Positions 18,119 to 26,742 of a stretch of 64,000 nucleotides of DNA are shown one piece after another; position 1 is the first letter of the stretch; each line of letters opens with the position of its first letter. The position numbers and the translations under genes are program-made. Source of the DNA: Ignavibacteriales bacterium (lineage in GTDB: Bacteria; Bacteroidota; Ignavibacteria; Ignavibacteriales; Ignavibacteriaceae); contig CP065001.1 of assembly GCA_016700155.1 (NCBI GenBank), positions 4,537,369 through 4,601,368 on the forward strand, written 5' to 3'. The notes below the pieces were generated by a model that saw only the letters and a program-made list of their open reading frames with translations, did no database searches and was not told the origin of the DNA.

Positions 18119-19291
18119 ATGGAACTGTGGCAACAAATGGTAAGAGATAGTGTACACACTGTCGATCAGCTTGTGGAAAAATTCAATATTGACAGAAAGA
18201 CAGCAGAAGATCTGGATGAATTTTTTCAGGCAAGAATCAATCCTTACTACTTAAGCCTTATTCGATATCCCGGAGATCCAATCTGGCGTCAATGCGTACC
18301 AAGCAAAGCCGAACTGGAAGATATTGACGCTGAAGAAGATCCGCTGATGGAAGATGCAATGAGCCCGGTACCAAACATCACTCATCGTTATCCCGACAGA
18401 GCGCTCTTTCTTGTAACGAGTCAATGCGGATTGTACTGCCGCTTTTGTACACGAAAACGAAAAGTCGGCGACTATGAAAAAATTTCCATGAAAGGATTGG
18501 AAAGTGCTTTCAACTATCTTGAACAGCACACCGAAATACGGGATGTTATTCTTTCCGGCGGTGATCCTTTAATGCTTACAGATGCAATGCTGGAAAAAAT
18601 ACTTCAGAGATTAAGAGAAATACCGCACATTGAAATAATACGTCTCGGTACCAAAATGCCATGTGTGCTTCCGCAAAGAATTACACCAAAGCTTTGCGAG
18701 ATGCTGAAAAAATATCACCCCATTTATGTTAATACACATTTCAATCATCCCTGGGAAATTACACCGGAAAGTTCGAAAGCATGTGAGATGCTGGCTGATT
18801 CCGGTATTCCTGTAGGCAACCAGCTTGTTTTAATGAAAGATGTTAATGACGACCCTGCAGTTATTAAAGACCTAATGCAGAAGTTGTTAAAGATAAGAGT
18901 TCGTCCATATTACATGTATATGGCTGATGAAACCAAAGGAGCTAATCATTTCCGCACATCAATTGAAACCGGAATTAATATTATCGAGAACCTTCGTGGT
19001 CATACAAGCGGATTGGCAATTCCCCACTTTGTAATTGATGCACCTGGCGGCGGTGGAAAGATTCCAATCCTTCCGAATTATGTTCTTCATCACGATGAGG
19101 ACAGGATAGTTCTGCGTAACTATAAAAAGAAAGTTTACGCTTATAAAAACTATAAGGATAAAAATAATCCGGAAAAGAAGAACGTTAAGCAGCCCGCTCC
19201 TGTTACCGAACGAAAGAATGGTAAATCAAAAATCCGTGAGATTGATGTTCGTAAGATTCAACTGCCTGTGCTAGAAGAAGTTGAGATTTAA
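18119..19291 (+). CDS. kamA: L-lysine 2,3-aminomutase
   Basis: This 390-residue radical SAM/PLP enzyme converts L-lysine to L-beta-lysine. The cluster motif is at Cys103, Cys107 and Cys110 (CGLYCRFC), followed by SGGDPLML. The PLP lysine is Lys314 in the GGGGK loop. The two carboxylates that bind the substrate side-chain amine in characterised KamA are conserved as Asp270 (in YMADET) and Asp307 (in IDAPGGGG), which favours lysine over glutamate. A charged tail of about 60 residues follows the core. It is the last gene of the ATP-grasp operon and is followed by a strong terminator. Confidence 0.92.
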   Translation: MELWQQMVRDSVHTVDQLVEKFNIDRKTAEDLDEFFQARINPYYLSLIRYPGDPIWRQCVPSKAELEDIDAEEDPLMEDAMSPVPNITHRYPDRALFLVTSQCGLYCRFCTRKRKVGDYEKISMKGLESAFNYLEQHTEIRDVILSGGDPLMLTDAMLEKILQRLREIPHIEIIRLGTKMPCVLPQRITPKLCEMLKKYHPIYVNTHFNHPWEITPESSKACEMLADSGIPVGNQLVLMKDVNDDPAVIKDLMQKLLKIRVRPYYMYMADETKGANHFRTSIETGINIIENLRGHTSGLAIPHFVIDAPGGGGKIPILPNYVLHHDEDRIVLRNYKKKVYAYKNYKDKNNPEKKNVKQPAPVTERKNGKSKIREIDVRKIQLPVLEEVEI

Positions 19292-19304
19292 AAGTATTGG
19301 AGTT

Positions 19305-19332
19305 AAAAAATCCCGCTTCGGCGGGATTTTTT
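19305..19332. terminator. Bidirectional Rho-independent terminator between kamA and nadK
   Basis: A12-bp A/T-flanked stem, AAAAAATCCCGC / GCGGGATTTTTT, with a TTCG tetraloop. The A and T tracts make it functional for both convergent transcripts. Confidence 0.9.
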
Positions 19333-19364
19333 GTTTTAAACACTTTAATAAAATTTTAAACTGA

Positions 19365-20258
19365 TCATTTTTTATCAAGAAGGTTTTTCCGCACATCAAC
19401 ACCCCATAACAATTTTGTTCTTAGAGTTTCATAATAATTTGTAAGTGAAGTGTGTACAAGTTTAAGCGGTCTTTTACTTTTTATAATTTCAATCTCAAGC
19501 GGGGGAGGGAATGCAAAGACCCGCTGTCCATCACAATTTACCTGCACTTCTTTATGCAGTGAATCGGTAAGTATAGTTATGGTCTGATCATCAGGAAGTA
19601 TTAAGGGACGTACAGTAAGGCTGTGTGGAGAAATAGGTGAAAGAGTAATTACTTTTGCGCTTGGACTGACAATAGGTCCGCCGGCAGATAATGAATAACC
19701 TGTTGATCCGGTTGGTGTTGCGATGATCAATCCGTCAGCAGCAAATGTGGTCACATATTCATTGTTCACTCTTACGGTAAGATCAATCATCTTAGGCCAG
19801 CCGCCTTTATCAATCACAATGTCGTTTATTGCAAAAAGATGTTCTACTTTGTGACCCTTACAAATCCCGGTCACAACAACTCTTTCATCAATTGTATATC
19901 TGCCTTTTTTTATTTCGCTTATCAGAGTATCAATTTGATGAATATCGGCTTCAGCTAGAAAACCGAGCTTGCCAAGATTAATTCCAAGCACTGGCTTATC
20001 ATAAAACTGTGCCTGATATGCGGTGGCGAGCATTGTACCATCACCACCGATTGAAATTACTATATCGCTTTTTTTACAGAGCAGATCATTCCTTACAAAG
20101 AAAGATTGCTTCAACTTTTTGGGAGAGCTGCTTATTTTACCTTTCAGAGAATCACTCAACAGAAAACTAAACCCGTTGCTGCTTAGCTTGTCGATGAACA
20201 TAGATACAATAGTATAAGCTCTCTCTTTTGTTATGTTAGCTATTATTCCTATGACCAT
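19365..20258 (-). CDS. nadK: NAD kinase
   Basis: The 297-residue protein carries the diagnostic GGDGTML motif (about residue 74) and the second NAD-binding signature AADGLIIATPTGSTGYSLSA with AGGPIV. It phosphorylates NAD to NADP using ATP or polyphosphate. Length is normal. It is the last gene of the long minus-strand run that begins in the polysaccharide locus, 32 bp after the DUF1844 gene. Confidence 0.96.
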   Translation of the reverse strand: MVIGIIANITKERAYTIVSMFIDKLSSNGFSFLLSDSLKGKISSSPKKLKQSFFVRNDLLCKKSDIVISIGGDGTMLATAYQAQFYDKPVLGINLGKLGFLAEADIHQIDTLISEIKKGRYTIDERVVVTGICKGHKVEHLFAINDIVIDKGGWPKMIDLTVRVNNEYVTTFAADGLIIATPTGSTGYSLSAGGPIVSPSAKVITLSPISPHSLTVRPLILPDDQTITILTDSLHKEVQVNCDGQRVFAFPPPLEIEIIKSKRPLKLVHTSLTNYYETLRTKLLWGVDVRKNLLDKK

Positions 20259-20290
20259 ACTACATCCGGCTAATTATTTAAGAAAATTTT

Positions 20291-20551
20291 TTATTCGTTT
20301 TTATTTGCTTCAAGGTACTTTAGCTTCAGGTCTCTTATCACTTCATTCAGGAATTTGTTTTCATAGTCGGTAAGGTTCCCTTTAGTTTTGATCTCAAGCA
20401 TATCTAACATGTCAATCGTATACTTTGCATGTTCAAGATTCACTTCCGATTTATTTGTCACAGGGTTTACCTCTTTTCCCAAAAGCATAAGAGCGATCTG
20501 CTGATTCTGCATAACAAGCTGCATGAATAAAAGTTCATTTTGGTTTTCCAA
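20291..20551 (-). CDS. DUF1844 family protein
   Basis: This 86-residue helical protein contains the DUF1844 pattern QLVMQNQQIALMLLGK followed by NLEHAKYTIDMLDMLEIKTKGNLTDYE. Members are small cytoplasmic proteins of unknown function found in Bacteroidota, Deltaproteobacteria and relatives. The gene starts directly at the end of the upstream glycosyltransferase gene, with no gap, so it is cotranscribed. Confidence 0.85.
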   Translation of the reverse strand: MENQNELLFMQLVMQNQQIALMLLGKEVNPVTNKSEVNLEHAKYTIDMLDMLEIKTKGNLTDYENKFLNEVIRDLKLKYLEANKNE

Positions 20552-21310
20552 TTATTTATCCTTTCTATTTAATTCCCACAGCTTACTGTATTTTGTAAAC
20601 ACATAAGCGGAAGAAAAGACTGCGAGAATAAATCCCTGTAAACCATCCAGGAATCCGGCTTTAAAAATAAACATTTTGAAAAACAGACTAAAAGGTCTTA
20701 AGGTTACGTCAAGTATAGAAAAATTTTTATTGCGTTTAAACATCTCCTCAGCAGCGAGAGATGTGTATTTATTATACTTTTGAAAATAATGACTGATCGT
20801 CGGGTCTGTAAAATGTTCAAGATCATTTTTTAGTTGACCAGTCTCGCCATTAACAACAAGATGTTCATGCACATCATTCTCGCTGAAGCTAACAAAGTTT
20901 TTGTTGAACAGGCGGGTTACTCTTCCCGGGTACCAGCCGCTGTGCTTAATCCACCTGCCGAGAAAATAGGATCTTCGTTTCATTGAGTAAGCATTCAGTT
21001 TAGGCTTGGTGCTTTTAAAATTGTCTATCTCTTTTTCTAATTCGCGGGTAAGTGCTTCATCAGCATCTATCCACAATATCCAGTCATTCGTTGTAAGCGA
21101 AACAGCGTGTTGTTTGGTTTTGGAAAAGCCCTGCCATTTAAGTTTGTAGTATTTGACTGTTTGAAAACTTTTTACAATCTCTTCTGTCTTATCTGAAGAG
21201 TCTTCATCAATAATAACTATGGTTTCATCAATGCATTCTGAAAGACTGGAAAGACACCTGCCGATGTTCAATTCTTCATCCTTAGCTATGATGATCGAGG
21301 ATATTCTCAT
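20552..21310 (-). CDS. Glycosyltransferase family 2 (WaaE/KdtX-like)
   Basis: The 252-residue protein is a compact GT-A enzyme: ISSIIIAKDEELNIGRCLSS at the N-terminus, the nucleotide-binding segment ending IIDEDSSDKTEE, and ILWIDADEALT as the DxD-type metal site. The SMKRRSYFLGRWIKHSGWYP segment and the HEHL motif are typical of the LPS-core beta-1,4-glucosyltransferase-like (WaaE) subgroup. A hydrophobic C-terminal patch suggests membrane association. The donor and acceptor sugars cannot be deduced. It overlaps the GT9 gene by 4 bp. Confidence 0.85.
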   Translation of the reverse strand: MRISSIIIAKDEELNIGRCLSSLSECIDETIVIIDEDSSDKTEEIVKSFQTVKYYKLKWQGFSKTKQHAVSLTTNDWILWIDADEALTRELEKEIDNFKSTKPKLNAYSMKRRSYFLGRWIKHSGWYPGRVTRLFNKNFVSFSENDVHEHLVVNGETGQLKNDLEHFTDPTISHYFQKYNKYTSLAAEEMFKRNKNFSILDVTLRPFSLFFKMFIFKAGFLDGLQGFILAVFSSAYVFTKYSKLWELNRKDK

Positions 21311-22476
21311 CTACTGTTCAGAAAAGTTTTAATTATTTCAATCACAACTTGCGGTTTTATTTTATTAATATCTATATCAGAAGAATATCTATACTTTTGT
21401 TTTAAATAATCTTTGTCAGAAATTCTTTTTGTTATTTCTTCCGGGTAAATATGAATTCCTTTATCGTAAACGGATTCAGGATAAGGATTAAATCTCCCGA
21501 AATAGCTCCCGTTTGATATACAAATAAAAGGCGTATCAACGGCGGCGGCAAAATGAACAGCGCTCGTGTCATTTGAAATCAGAAGTTCTGCCTCTGCTAA
21601 TAACTTCGCAAGTTCGGTTAATGAATTACCAAACAGGTTGATAAATCTTTCCGCGCTGGTTTTAGATGCGATCATTTCAAAAAATTTATTTTCTTTTGCC
21701 GAGCCAGATATGACAATATCAAAATCAGTTTCCTTCAGAATAAAATCCGCGACAACTTTAAAATTCTTTGCGGACCAAATCCGCAAAGGATCATTAGAGC
21801 CGGGAAACAAAACCACATATTTATTCTTAATTCGTTCGTCATTTAGCAGTGGGGAAGTGTCAAGGGCTGGTTTTGTTACTGTCATTTCAGTCCCGAGTAA
21901 TTGTCTAAAAAACTCTTGATTGATTTTAAATTCAAATGAGTTCTTATCAGAAATTTCAATTAATTCAGTATAGAATGAATTTGTAAGTAAAGACCTTTTC
22001 CATTTTGTAAACTCTTCTCCCGATCCGGAAGTACCTATGCGGTATTTTGCATTCGATGCATTCACTATCGTATCATCAAATAAAATTTCCCTGGAATGTG
22101 TAGCAACGGCTACGGTATTAAAGCCAAGCTGGCGGATATTTTTAAGGAAATTTAGTTTGTATACAAAACCAAAGTAAAATTTTTTTCGGTCCAGCCAGAT
22201 AAATTCATCTACAAAGTTGCGATCAAAGGTTTCAGAAAGATTTTTCCACGTTGAGTTTCCGCACAAAGTAATTTTATAGTCGCCATACTTCTCTGATTTT
22301 CTAACGAGCTCAAGAAAATTTCTAAACAAAATGTAATCCCCGATTGAGTCCAGTCTTATAATGAGTAATGTTTTTTCATTTTTTTTAGTTCGGTTAAATT
22401 TAATTAGCTTAATCAGCGCACTGGTTATTATGTAATTAATTGCATTTTTAAATCTTTTAAGCTGTGAAGTGTACAT
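21307..22476 (-). CDS. Glycosyltransferase family 9 (heptosyltransferase-like)
   Basis: The 389-residue GT-B protein has the family-9 features: LLIIRLDSIGDYILFRNF near the N-terminus, VLFPGSNDPLRIWSAKNF at the inter-domain region, and the donor-site segment LLISNDTSAVHFAAAVDTPFI. GT9 enzymes add heptose or other sugars to LPS core or related glycans. With the neighbouring WaaE-like enzyme this suggests a lipid-A-core or lipooligosaccharide role. It is part of the minus-strand operon. Confidence 0.87.
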   Translation of the reverse strand: MYTSQLKRFKNAINYIITSALIKLIKFNRTKKNEKTLLIIRLDSIGDYILFRNFLELVRKSEKYGDYKITLCGNSTWKNLSETFDRNFVDEFIWLDRKKFYFGFVYKLNFLKNIRQLGFNTVAVATHSREILFDDTIVNASNAKYRIGTSGSGEEFTKWKRSLLTNSFYTELIEISDKNSFEFKINQEFFRQLLGTEMTVTKPALDTSPLLNDERIKNKYVVLFPGSNDPLRIWSAKNFKVVADFILKETDFDIVISGSAKENKFFEMIASKTSAERFINLFGNSLTELAKLLAEAELLISNDTSAVHFAAAVDTPFICISNGSYFGRFNPYPESVYDKGIHIYPEEITKRISDKDYLKQKYRYSSDIDINKIKPQVVIEIIKTFLNSR

Positions 22477-22497
22477 ATAGTAACGAATATATTAAGT

Positions 22498-23271
22498 CTA
22501 TTTCTTCAATGAAAGATGATCATCCCATGTTCTACTGGGCATTAATTTTTTTATTAAATGGAATAGCCCAAAATTGGAAAGGTTTATGATTGTTTTATAA
22601 ATCAAAAAATTAATTCTTTTATCTGTCATAAGATGAAGGCCTTTAAAAGAATAAAAATTTAAACCAAAGTTTTTAGCGATAGTTTCTAAAGACTTTAATG
22701 AATAAAATGAAATATGCTGACCGTGCTCTAATCCATAATACCACCATCCATCAGGGGTTGGTGGTGGATCTGATACTAATTGAGTCGAAAAGAAAATATT
22801 TTTGGAAATCTTCAACATACTTGAAATTTCTTTAACGGGATCTTGAAGATGTTCAAAAACTTCAAATGCCGTTAACAACTCTATTTGTTTTAATTCTTCT
22901 TGTTTATATTCAAAACCCCGGGCTGTTAAATTGTCGCAATATGGGTCCATCCAAAAATAATCAAACCCGATATCGCGCATTAGTCTGGTAAATATACCAT
23001 ACCCGCCTGCATAATCCACAAATGAAAGTTTTTTATTGAACAAGAAAAAGATTAAAGCAGAAGTAACCCTGGAGAAGTAAAGATTTCTTTCAATTATTCC
23101 CGTATCAGTCAAGTTTATTGTGCTTTCATAAGCTTCTTTTAACCAGTATGCCCGTTCAGTAAATACAAATCTGCAAGTGCTGCATTGAAAGAATTCCACT
23201 TTATGTTTTTTTAGTACTTCAGCATAAAAAACATTATTGCTCGTGGATTTGCATATCGGACAATTCATCAT
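22498..23271 (-). CDS. SAM methyltransferase with N-terminal zinc ribbon
   Basis: The 257-residue protein starts with a zinc-binding motif (CPIC...CSTC, residues about 4-32). It continues with a class I methyltransferase domain containing FVDYAGGYGIFTRLM as the SAM loop and TAFEVFEHLQDP as the post-motif helix. Zinc-ribbon methyltransferases of this layout often modify nucleotide-linked or polymer sugars, which fits its place between the flippase and the GT9 gene. The acceptor is unknown. It overlaps the flippase gene by 4 bp. Confidence 0.83.
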   Translation of the reverse strand: MMNCPICKSTSNNVFYAEVLKKHKVEFFQCSTCRFVFTERAYWLKEAYESTINLTDTGIIERNLYFSRVTSALIFFLFNKKLSFVDYAGGYGIFTRLMRDIGFDYFWMDPYCDNLTARGFEYKQEELKQIELLTAFEVFEHLQDPVKEISSMLKISKNIFFSTQLVSDPPPTPDGWWYYGLEHGQHISFYSLKSLETIAKNFGLNFYSFKGLHLMTDKRINFLIYKTIINLSNFGLFHLIKKLMPSRTWDDHLSLKK

Positions 23272-24635
23272 TTATTCCAGATGCCTTTAGCTTTTCTGTT
23301 TATTATTTTCGAGTACTGAACCGGCGCCCATATTGCACCAACACCAAGAAATATGCAACCTGAAATCACGACTCCACTAAGATCAAGATCAAAATATTTT
23401 ACAAGCAGAATAGAAACCGGAATATTTAAGAGTGCAATTAATATAGAATAATAAAACTGAAGTTTTATTTTCCCGATGCCATTCAGGAAGTAAGCGTAAA
23501 TATTATTCCAGTTAAAAATAATAACATAAATTCCCATCAGAATTGAAAGCAAAAAAGGAACCTTTATCTCACTACCTACCCAGATGTTATAAACAAAATC
23601 GGAGGCGATTACCATCAACACAACAATGACTGATAAGATAAACCATACATAGTGAATCTTTTTTATGGAATTTATTATCCAAGACATTTCATTTTTCGTA
23701 TAAGCTTCAGTATATGCTGACCACAATGGAGTTAACACAACATTAAAGATCAAAGGAATAAAATAAAAATACCTGTAAGCAACATTGTAAACCGTTACCT
23801 GTTCGGGACCAAGCAACTGAGTTATTATTAAATTCTGGGAGGCAAACATTATTACGCCTGACAATTGGATTACAAAAAACTTTAGTCCAAGTCCTACCAA
23901 ATCTTTTGTGTAATGTTTATCAGAAGACTTTATTGACGGCGCGACTTTTTTATAAATACTTCTAAAGAGTACAATTGAGGCGATAATAAAAATTATCAAA
24001 GGCATTAAAGAAGAAAAAACACCTAGCAATATGAGGTTACTGCTTGTTGTTTTGTGCAATGCATAAATTGCAAGTAGTGTCAGAACATTTCCGAGGACAC
24101 CCAAAAAACTGTTAAGAGCAGGTTTCTGATCCGCATTAATAACTGATGAAATGAGTTTTGTAAAAAAAAGTAATGAATATGTAATGAATACAAAAAAGAT
24201 AGTCTCTTCCACTTCATTGCTGATACTCTGTGGAGAATTAAAAACAGATGTCCAGTCAATAAATGGGGCGATGATTACAAATGAAAGTATTAGTCCGGCT
24301 ACAAGTTTAGCAAATACCGAATAAGCTGTGCTTATATATCTTTTAGCTTTCACTAAATCATTTTCAGCAAAAGATTCTGAGAGTTTATTCCTTAATCCAT
24401 TCCCAATGCCAAAATCAAAATTATTTATCCACATCACAACAGAACTTAAAGTAACCCAGATACCATATTTGACTTCGCCAAGGTAATCAATTGAAAGCGG
24501 AACGAGCAACATTAGTGATATAAAATTTATGCCGTGCAGTATAAAGATCAGCATTATATTTTTCTTTGCTTTTCCTCCTCTTGTTTGACTATTAAAGTTG
24601 AAGGAATTTTTTAGCTCAGCTATAATATTAATCAT
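23268..24635 (-). CDS. Polysaccharide flippase (Wzx/MATE-like MOP superfamily)
   Basis: The 455-residue protein has about 12-14 hydrophobic segments. The N-terminal pattern NIMLIFILHGINFISLMLLV and the WVTLSSVVMWINNFDFGIGNGLRNKL segment are typical of O-antigen flippases. These proteins translocate undecaprenyl-diphosphate-linked oligosaccharides across the inner membrane. No Wzy polymerase or Wzz is recognisable in the window, so whether the glycan is polymerised is open. It overlaps the downstream methyltransferase by 4 bp. Confidence 0.87.
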   Translation of the reverse strand: MINIIAELKNSFNFNSQTRGGKAKKNIMLIFILHGINFISLMLLVPLSIDYLGEVKYGIWVTLSSVVMWINNFDFGIGNGLRNKLSESFAENDLVKAKRYISTAYSVFAKLVAGLILSFVIIAPFIDWTSVFNSPQSISNEVEETIFFVFITYSLLFFTKLISSVINADQKPALNSFLGVLGNVLTLLAIYALHKTTSSNLILLGVFSSLMPLIIFIIASIVLFRSIYKKVAPSIKSSDKHYTKDLVGLGLKFFVIQLSGVIMFASQNLIITQLLGPEQVTVYNVAYRYFYFIPLIFNVVLTPLWSAYTEAYTKNEMSWIINSIKKIHYVWFILSVIVVLMVIASDFVYNIWVGSEIKVPFLLSILMGIYVIIFNWNNIYAYFLNGIGKIKLQFYYSILIALLNIPVSILLVKYFDLDLSGVVISGCIFLGVGAIWAPVQYSKIINRKAKGIWNK

Positions 24636-24675
24636 TGTCAGAAACTATGATGTTTTGATACTTCAATCGCGTTGT

Positions 24676-25743
24676 TTAATATAATGTCGTATTTAATCTT
24701 CCAGTGCTAGAGTCGTGATAAAATTCATAAGTTCTAATGTTTACAACAGTAAAATATATTTTTGCCATGTAATTAATGAATTTGCCTGGCAAACTTTCAC
24801 CGTTATCAAGTTTATATGTCATAAATTTTATAACATTCTTTTCATTTATAGATTTTTGCGACGCTAGTTTTTTTCTCTTATTAAGTACCAGGGATATATT
24901 CCTGATAAACCAAAAATAAGCTTGTAACAGCCCGGGTAGTGAATACTTTTTATATTTCTTGTGCCATCCAAAGATTAATGCAACAGAGAGTTTTGTTATA
25001 ATATTGAACAGATATATCGGTATAAGTTTTAAATTGGTCTTAAGTGAAAAGAACAAAAACATATTCAGTAGTCTGTTCCTTTCCTGAATAAACGTTTTTA
25101 ATTGGTTAGGTGTCCGGTTAAATGAACCTCCTTCAAAGTGATAAATCTCTGAGTTGTTTGTATGATGGATTTCATATCCCATAAATCTTGCTCTTAGTCC
25201 AAGATATACATCTTCACTGTAAGCAAAATAGTCTTCGTCAAATGGTATTCCGAGTAAATCCTTTTTGTATATAAGACATGCGCCGCTGGATGAAAATATT
25301 TCTTCTTCTTTACTGAAGACAAGCATAATATTATGACCTAGAAAATTTATTGAACCTTTTCTTTCCCAGTATTTCATTGGAGTGTGTTCATTTAAAATTA
25401 ACGGAGAAGCAATTGCAACATTGTCTTTGTCCACTGCCGCTACCAGGTTTTTAAGCCAGTTATCTTTTGTTACCGTGTCATTGTTCAGAAGTACAATTAA
25501 TTCACCACTTGAGTGATTCACTCCAAGATTATTTCCACCTGCAAAGCCGAGGTTCTTATCTGATTGAATCAATTTTATTTGTAGAAATTTCTCTCTGATA
25601 AAATCCGCACTACCATCGCTTGAATTATTATCGACTAAAATTATTTCATAGTCTGTAAAATCCTGTTTCAGCACTGATGAAATGCAATCATTCAAAAATC
25701 TTTTGCCGTTATAATTCAATATTACAATAGATACTTTTGGCAT
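24676..25743 (-). CDS. Glycosyltransferase family 2 (rhamnosyltransferase-like)
   Basis: The 355-residue GT-A enzyme has the N-terminal signature KVSIVILNYNGKRFLNDC, LVDNNSSDGSADFI and the metal site VLLNNDTVT. The CLIYKKDLLG and SEDVYLGLRA segments are typical of the rhamnosyltransferase-like (WcaA/Rfb) branch. The C-terminal 130 residues carry two hydrophobic stretches and may sit on the membrane. The sugar is not assignable. It is part of the minus-strand polysaccharide operon. Confidence 0.86.
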   Translation of the reverse strand: MPKVSIVILNYNGKRFLNDCISSVLKQDFTDYEIILVDNNSSDGSADFIREKFLQIKLIQSDKNLGFAGGNNLGVNHSSGELIVLLNNDTVTKDNWLKNLVAAVDKDNVAIASPLILNEHTPMKYWERKGSINFLGHNIMLVFSKEEEIFSSSGACLIYKKDLLGIPFDEDYFAYSEDVYLGLRARFMGYEIHHTNNSEIYHFEGGSFNRTPNQLKTFIQERNRLLNMFLFFSLKTNLKLIPIYLFNIITKLSVALIFGWHKKYKKYSLPGLLQAYFWFIRNISLVLNKRKKLASQKSINEKNVIKFMTYKLDNGESLPGKFINYMAKIYFTVVNIRTYEFYHDSSTGRLNTTLY

Positions 25744-25788
25744 ATTAATATTACAGCAAAAGTATAATCTTTATTTTTTCAACGAACG

Positions 25789-26595
25789 TTAACTCCATTT
25801 GTGATTCCTCCAAAGGGCGATAAGATATTTAAGCCCGAGCAAGTGAATAATTTTTTTAATCCTGACTCTGCTTATTCTTAAAACATAATTTTTTTTTGCT
25901 GAAAAATTCCATAATCCATGTTTAATTAAAGCTAACCTTGTTTCCTTGATTCCTTTTATTTCATTTTTCCAGGATTCACCGCCCGCATTCATCAAAGCTA
26001 TTGGTTGACCTGAAAGGTATTTACCTTTATCTCTGAAGAGAGGAATGTTTTTTTCCAGCCGCACAATTAATTCATAGTCCATAGCATATTTAAATGAAGT
26101 ATCATACATCCCGCACTTCTGATATAGTTCTTTTTTAATAAACATCGCAGGATGATTGTAGGGCATCGCTACGGAAAGATCACAGAGCAAAGGTTTTCTT
26201 AAATTTGAACCATAAATAGCATCTATAAATTTTATATCGCCATATACAAAACTCGGTTCACTTTCCTTAAAAAGATTTATTACTTCTTCAAAGACTTTAT
26301 CATTGTAATATTCATCATCACTATTCAGAATGGCAATTACATTCCCGGATGAAGCATTAATACCTTTGTTAAAAGCGTCGGCAATACCTGAATCTGGTTC
26401 ACTAATAATTTTTAGTTTATTATTTACTCCGTGTTCATTGTAAATATTCTGGATAATGTTAAGTGTATCATCATTACTCAGATTATCGATAACAATTTGT
26501 TCAAAATCCTGATGGGTCTGTTTTACTATTGAATTAACATTCCGCGAAATACTTTTTGCAGAATTAAAAACTGGAGTAATAATAGATATCTTCAT
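25789..26595 (-). CDS. Glycosyltransferase family 2 (WcaA-like)
   Basis: The 268-residue GT-A enzyme has KISIITPVFNSAKSISRNV at the N-terminus, IDNLSNDDTLNII, SDSGIADAFNKGI and AILNSDDEYY as the DxD-type site, with the AMPYNHPAMFIKKELY acceptor-side motif. This pattern fits the family-2 subgroup used in colanic acid and other exopolysaccharide loci. It is the first gene of the minus-strand arm, divergent from the GT4 genes at 26743. Confidence 0.86.
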   Translation of the reverse strand: MKISIITPVFNSAKSISRNVNSIVKQTHQDFEQIVIDNLSNDDTLNIIQNIYNEHGVNNKLKIISEPDSGIADAFNKGINASSGNVIAILNSDDEYYNDKVFEEVINLFKESEPSFVYGDIKFIDAIYGSNLRKPLLCDLSVAMPYNHPAMFIKKELYQKCGMYDTSFKYAMDYELIVRLEKNIPLFRDKGKYLSGQPIALMNAGGESWKNEIKGIKETRLALIKHGLWNFSAKKNYVLRISRVRIKKIIHLLGLKYLIALWRNHKWS

Positions 26596-26701
26596 TTGAC
26601 AATAAAAAACAAATACCGGTCTGGTTTAGTTTTTCAGTATGTTAGTTTTTATTTTTGAGTATAAGTTTATGAACAACTATAATTTACCTGATAATTACCT
26701 G

Positions 26702-26709
26702 CAAATATA
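26702..26709 (-). promoter_or_regulatory. Candidate -7 box for the minus-strand polysaccharide arm
   Basis: TATATTTG on the minus strand, about 107 bp upstream of the start at 26595. A TTG lies 23 bp further upstream, longer than the usual spacer, so support is weak. Confidence 0.3.
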
Positions 26710-26742
26710 TGGCATTCCGCAGAAAATAAACCCAACAGGCAG

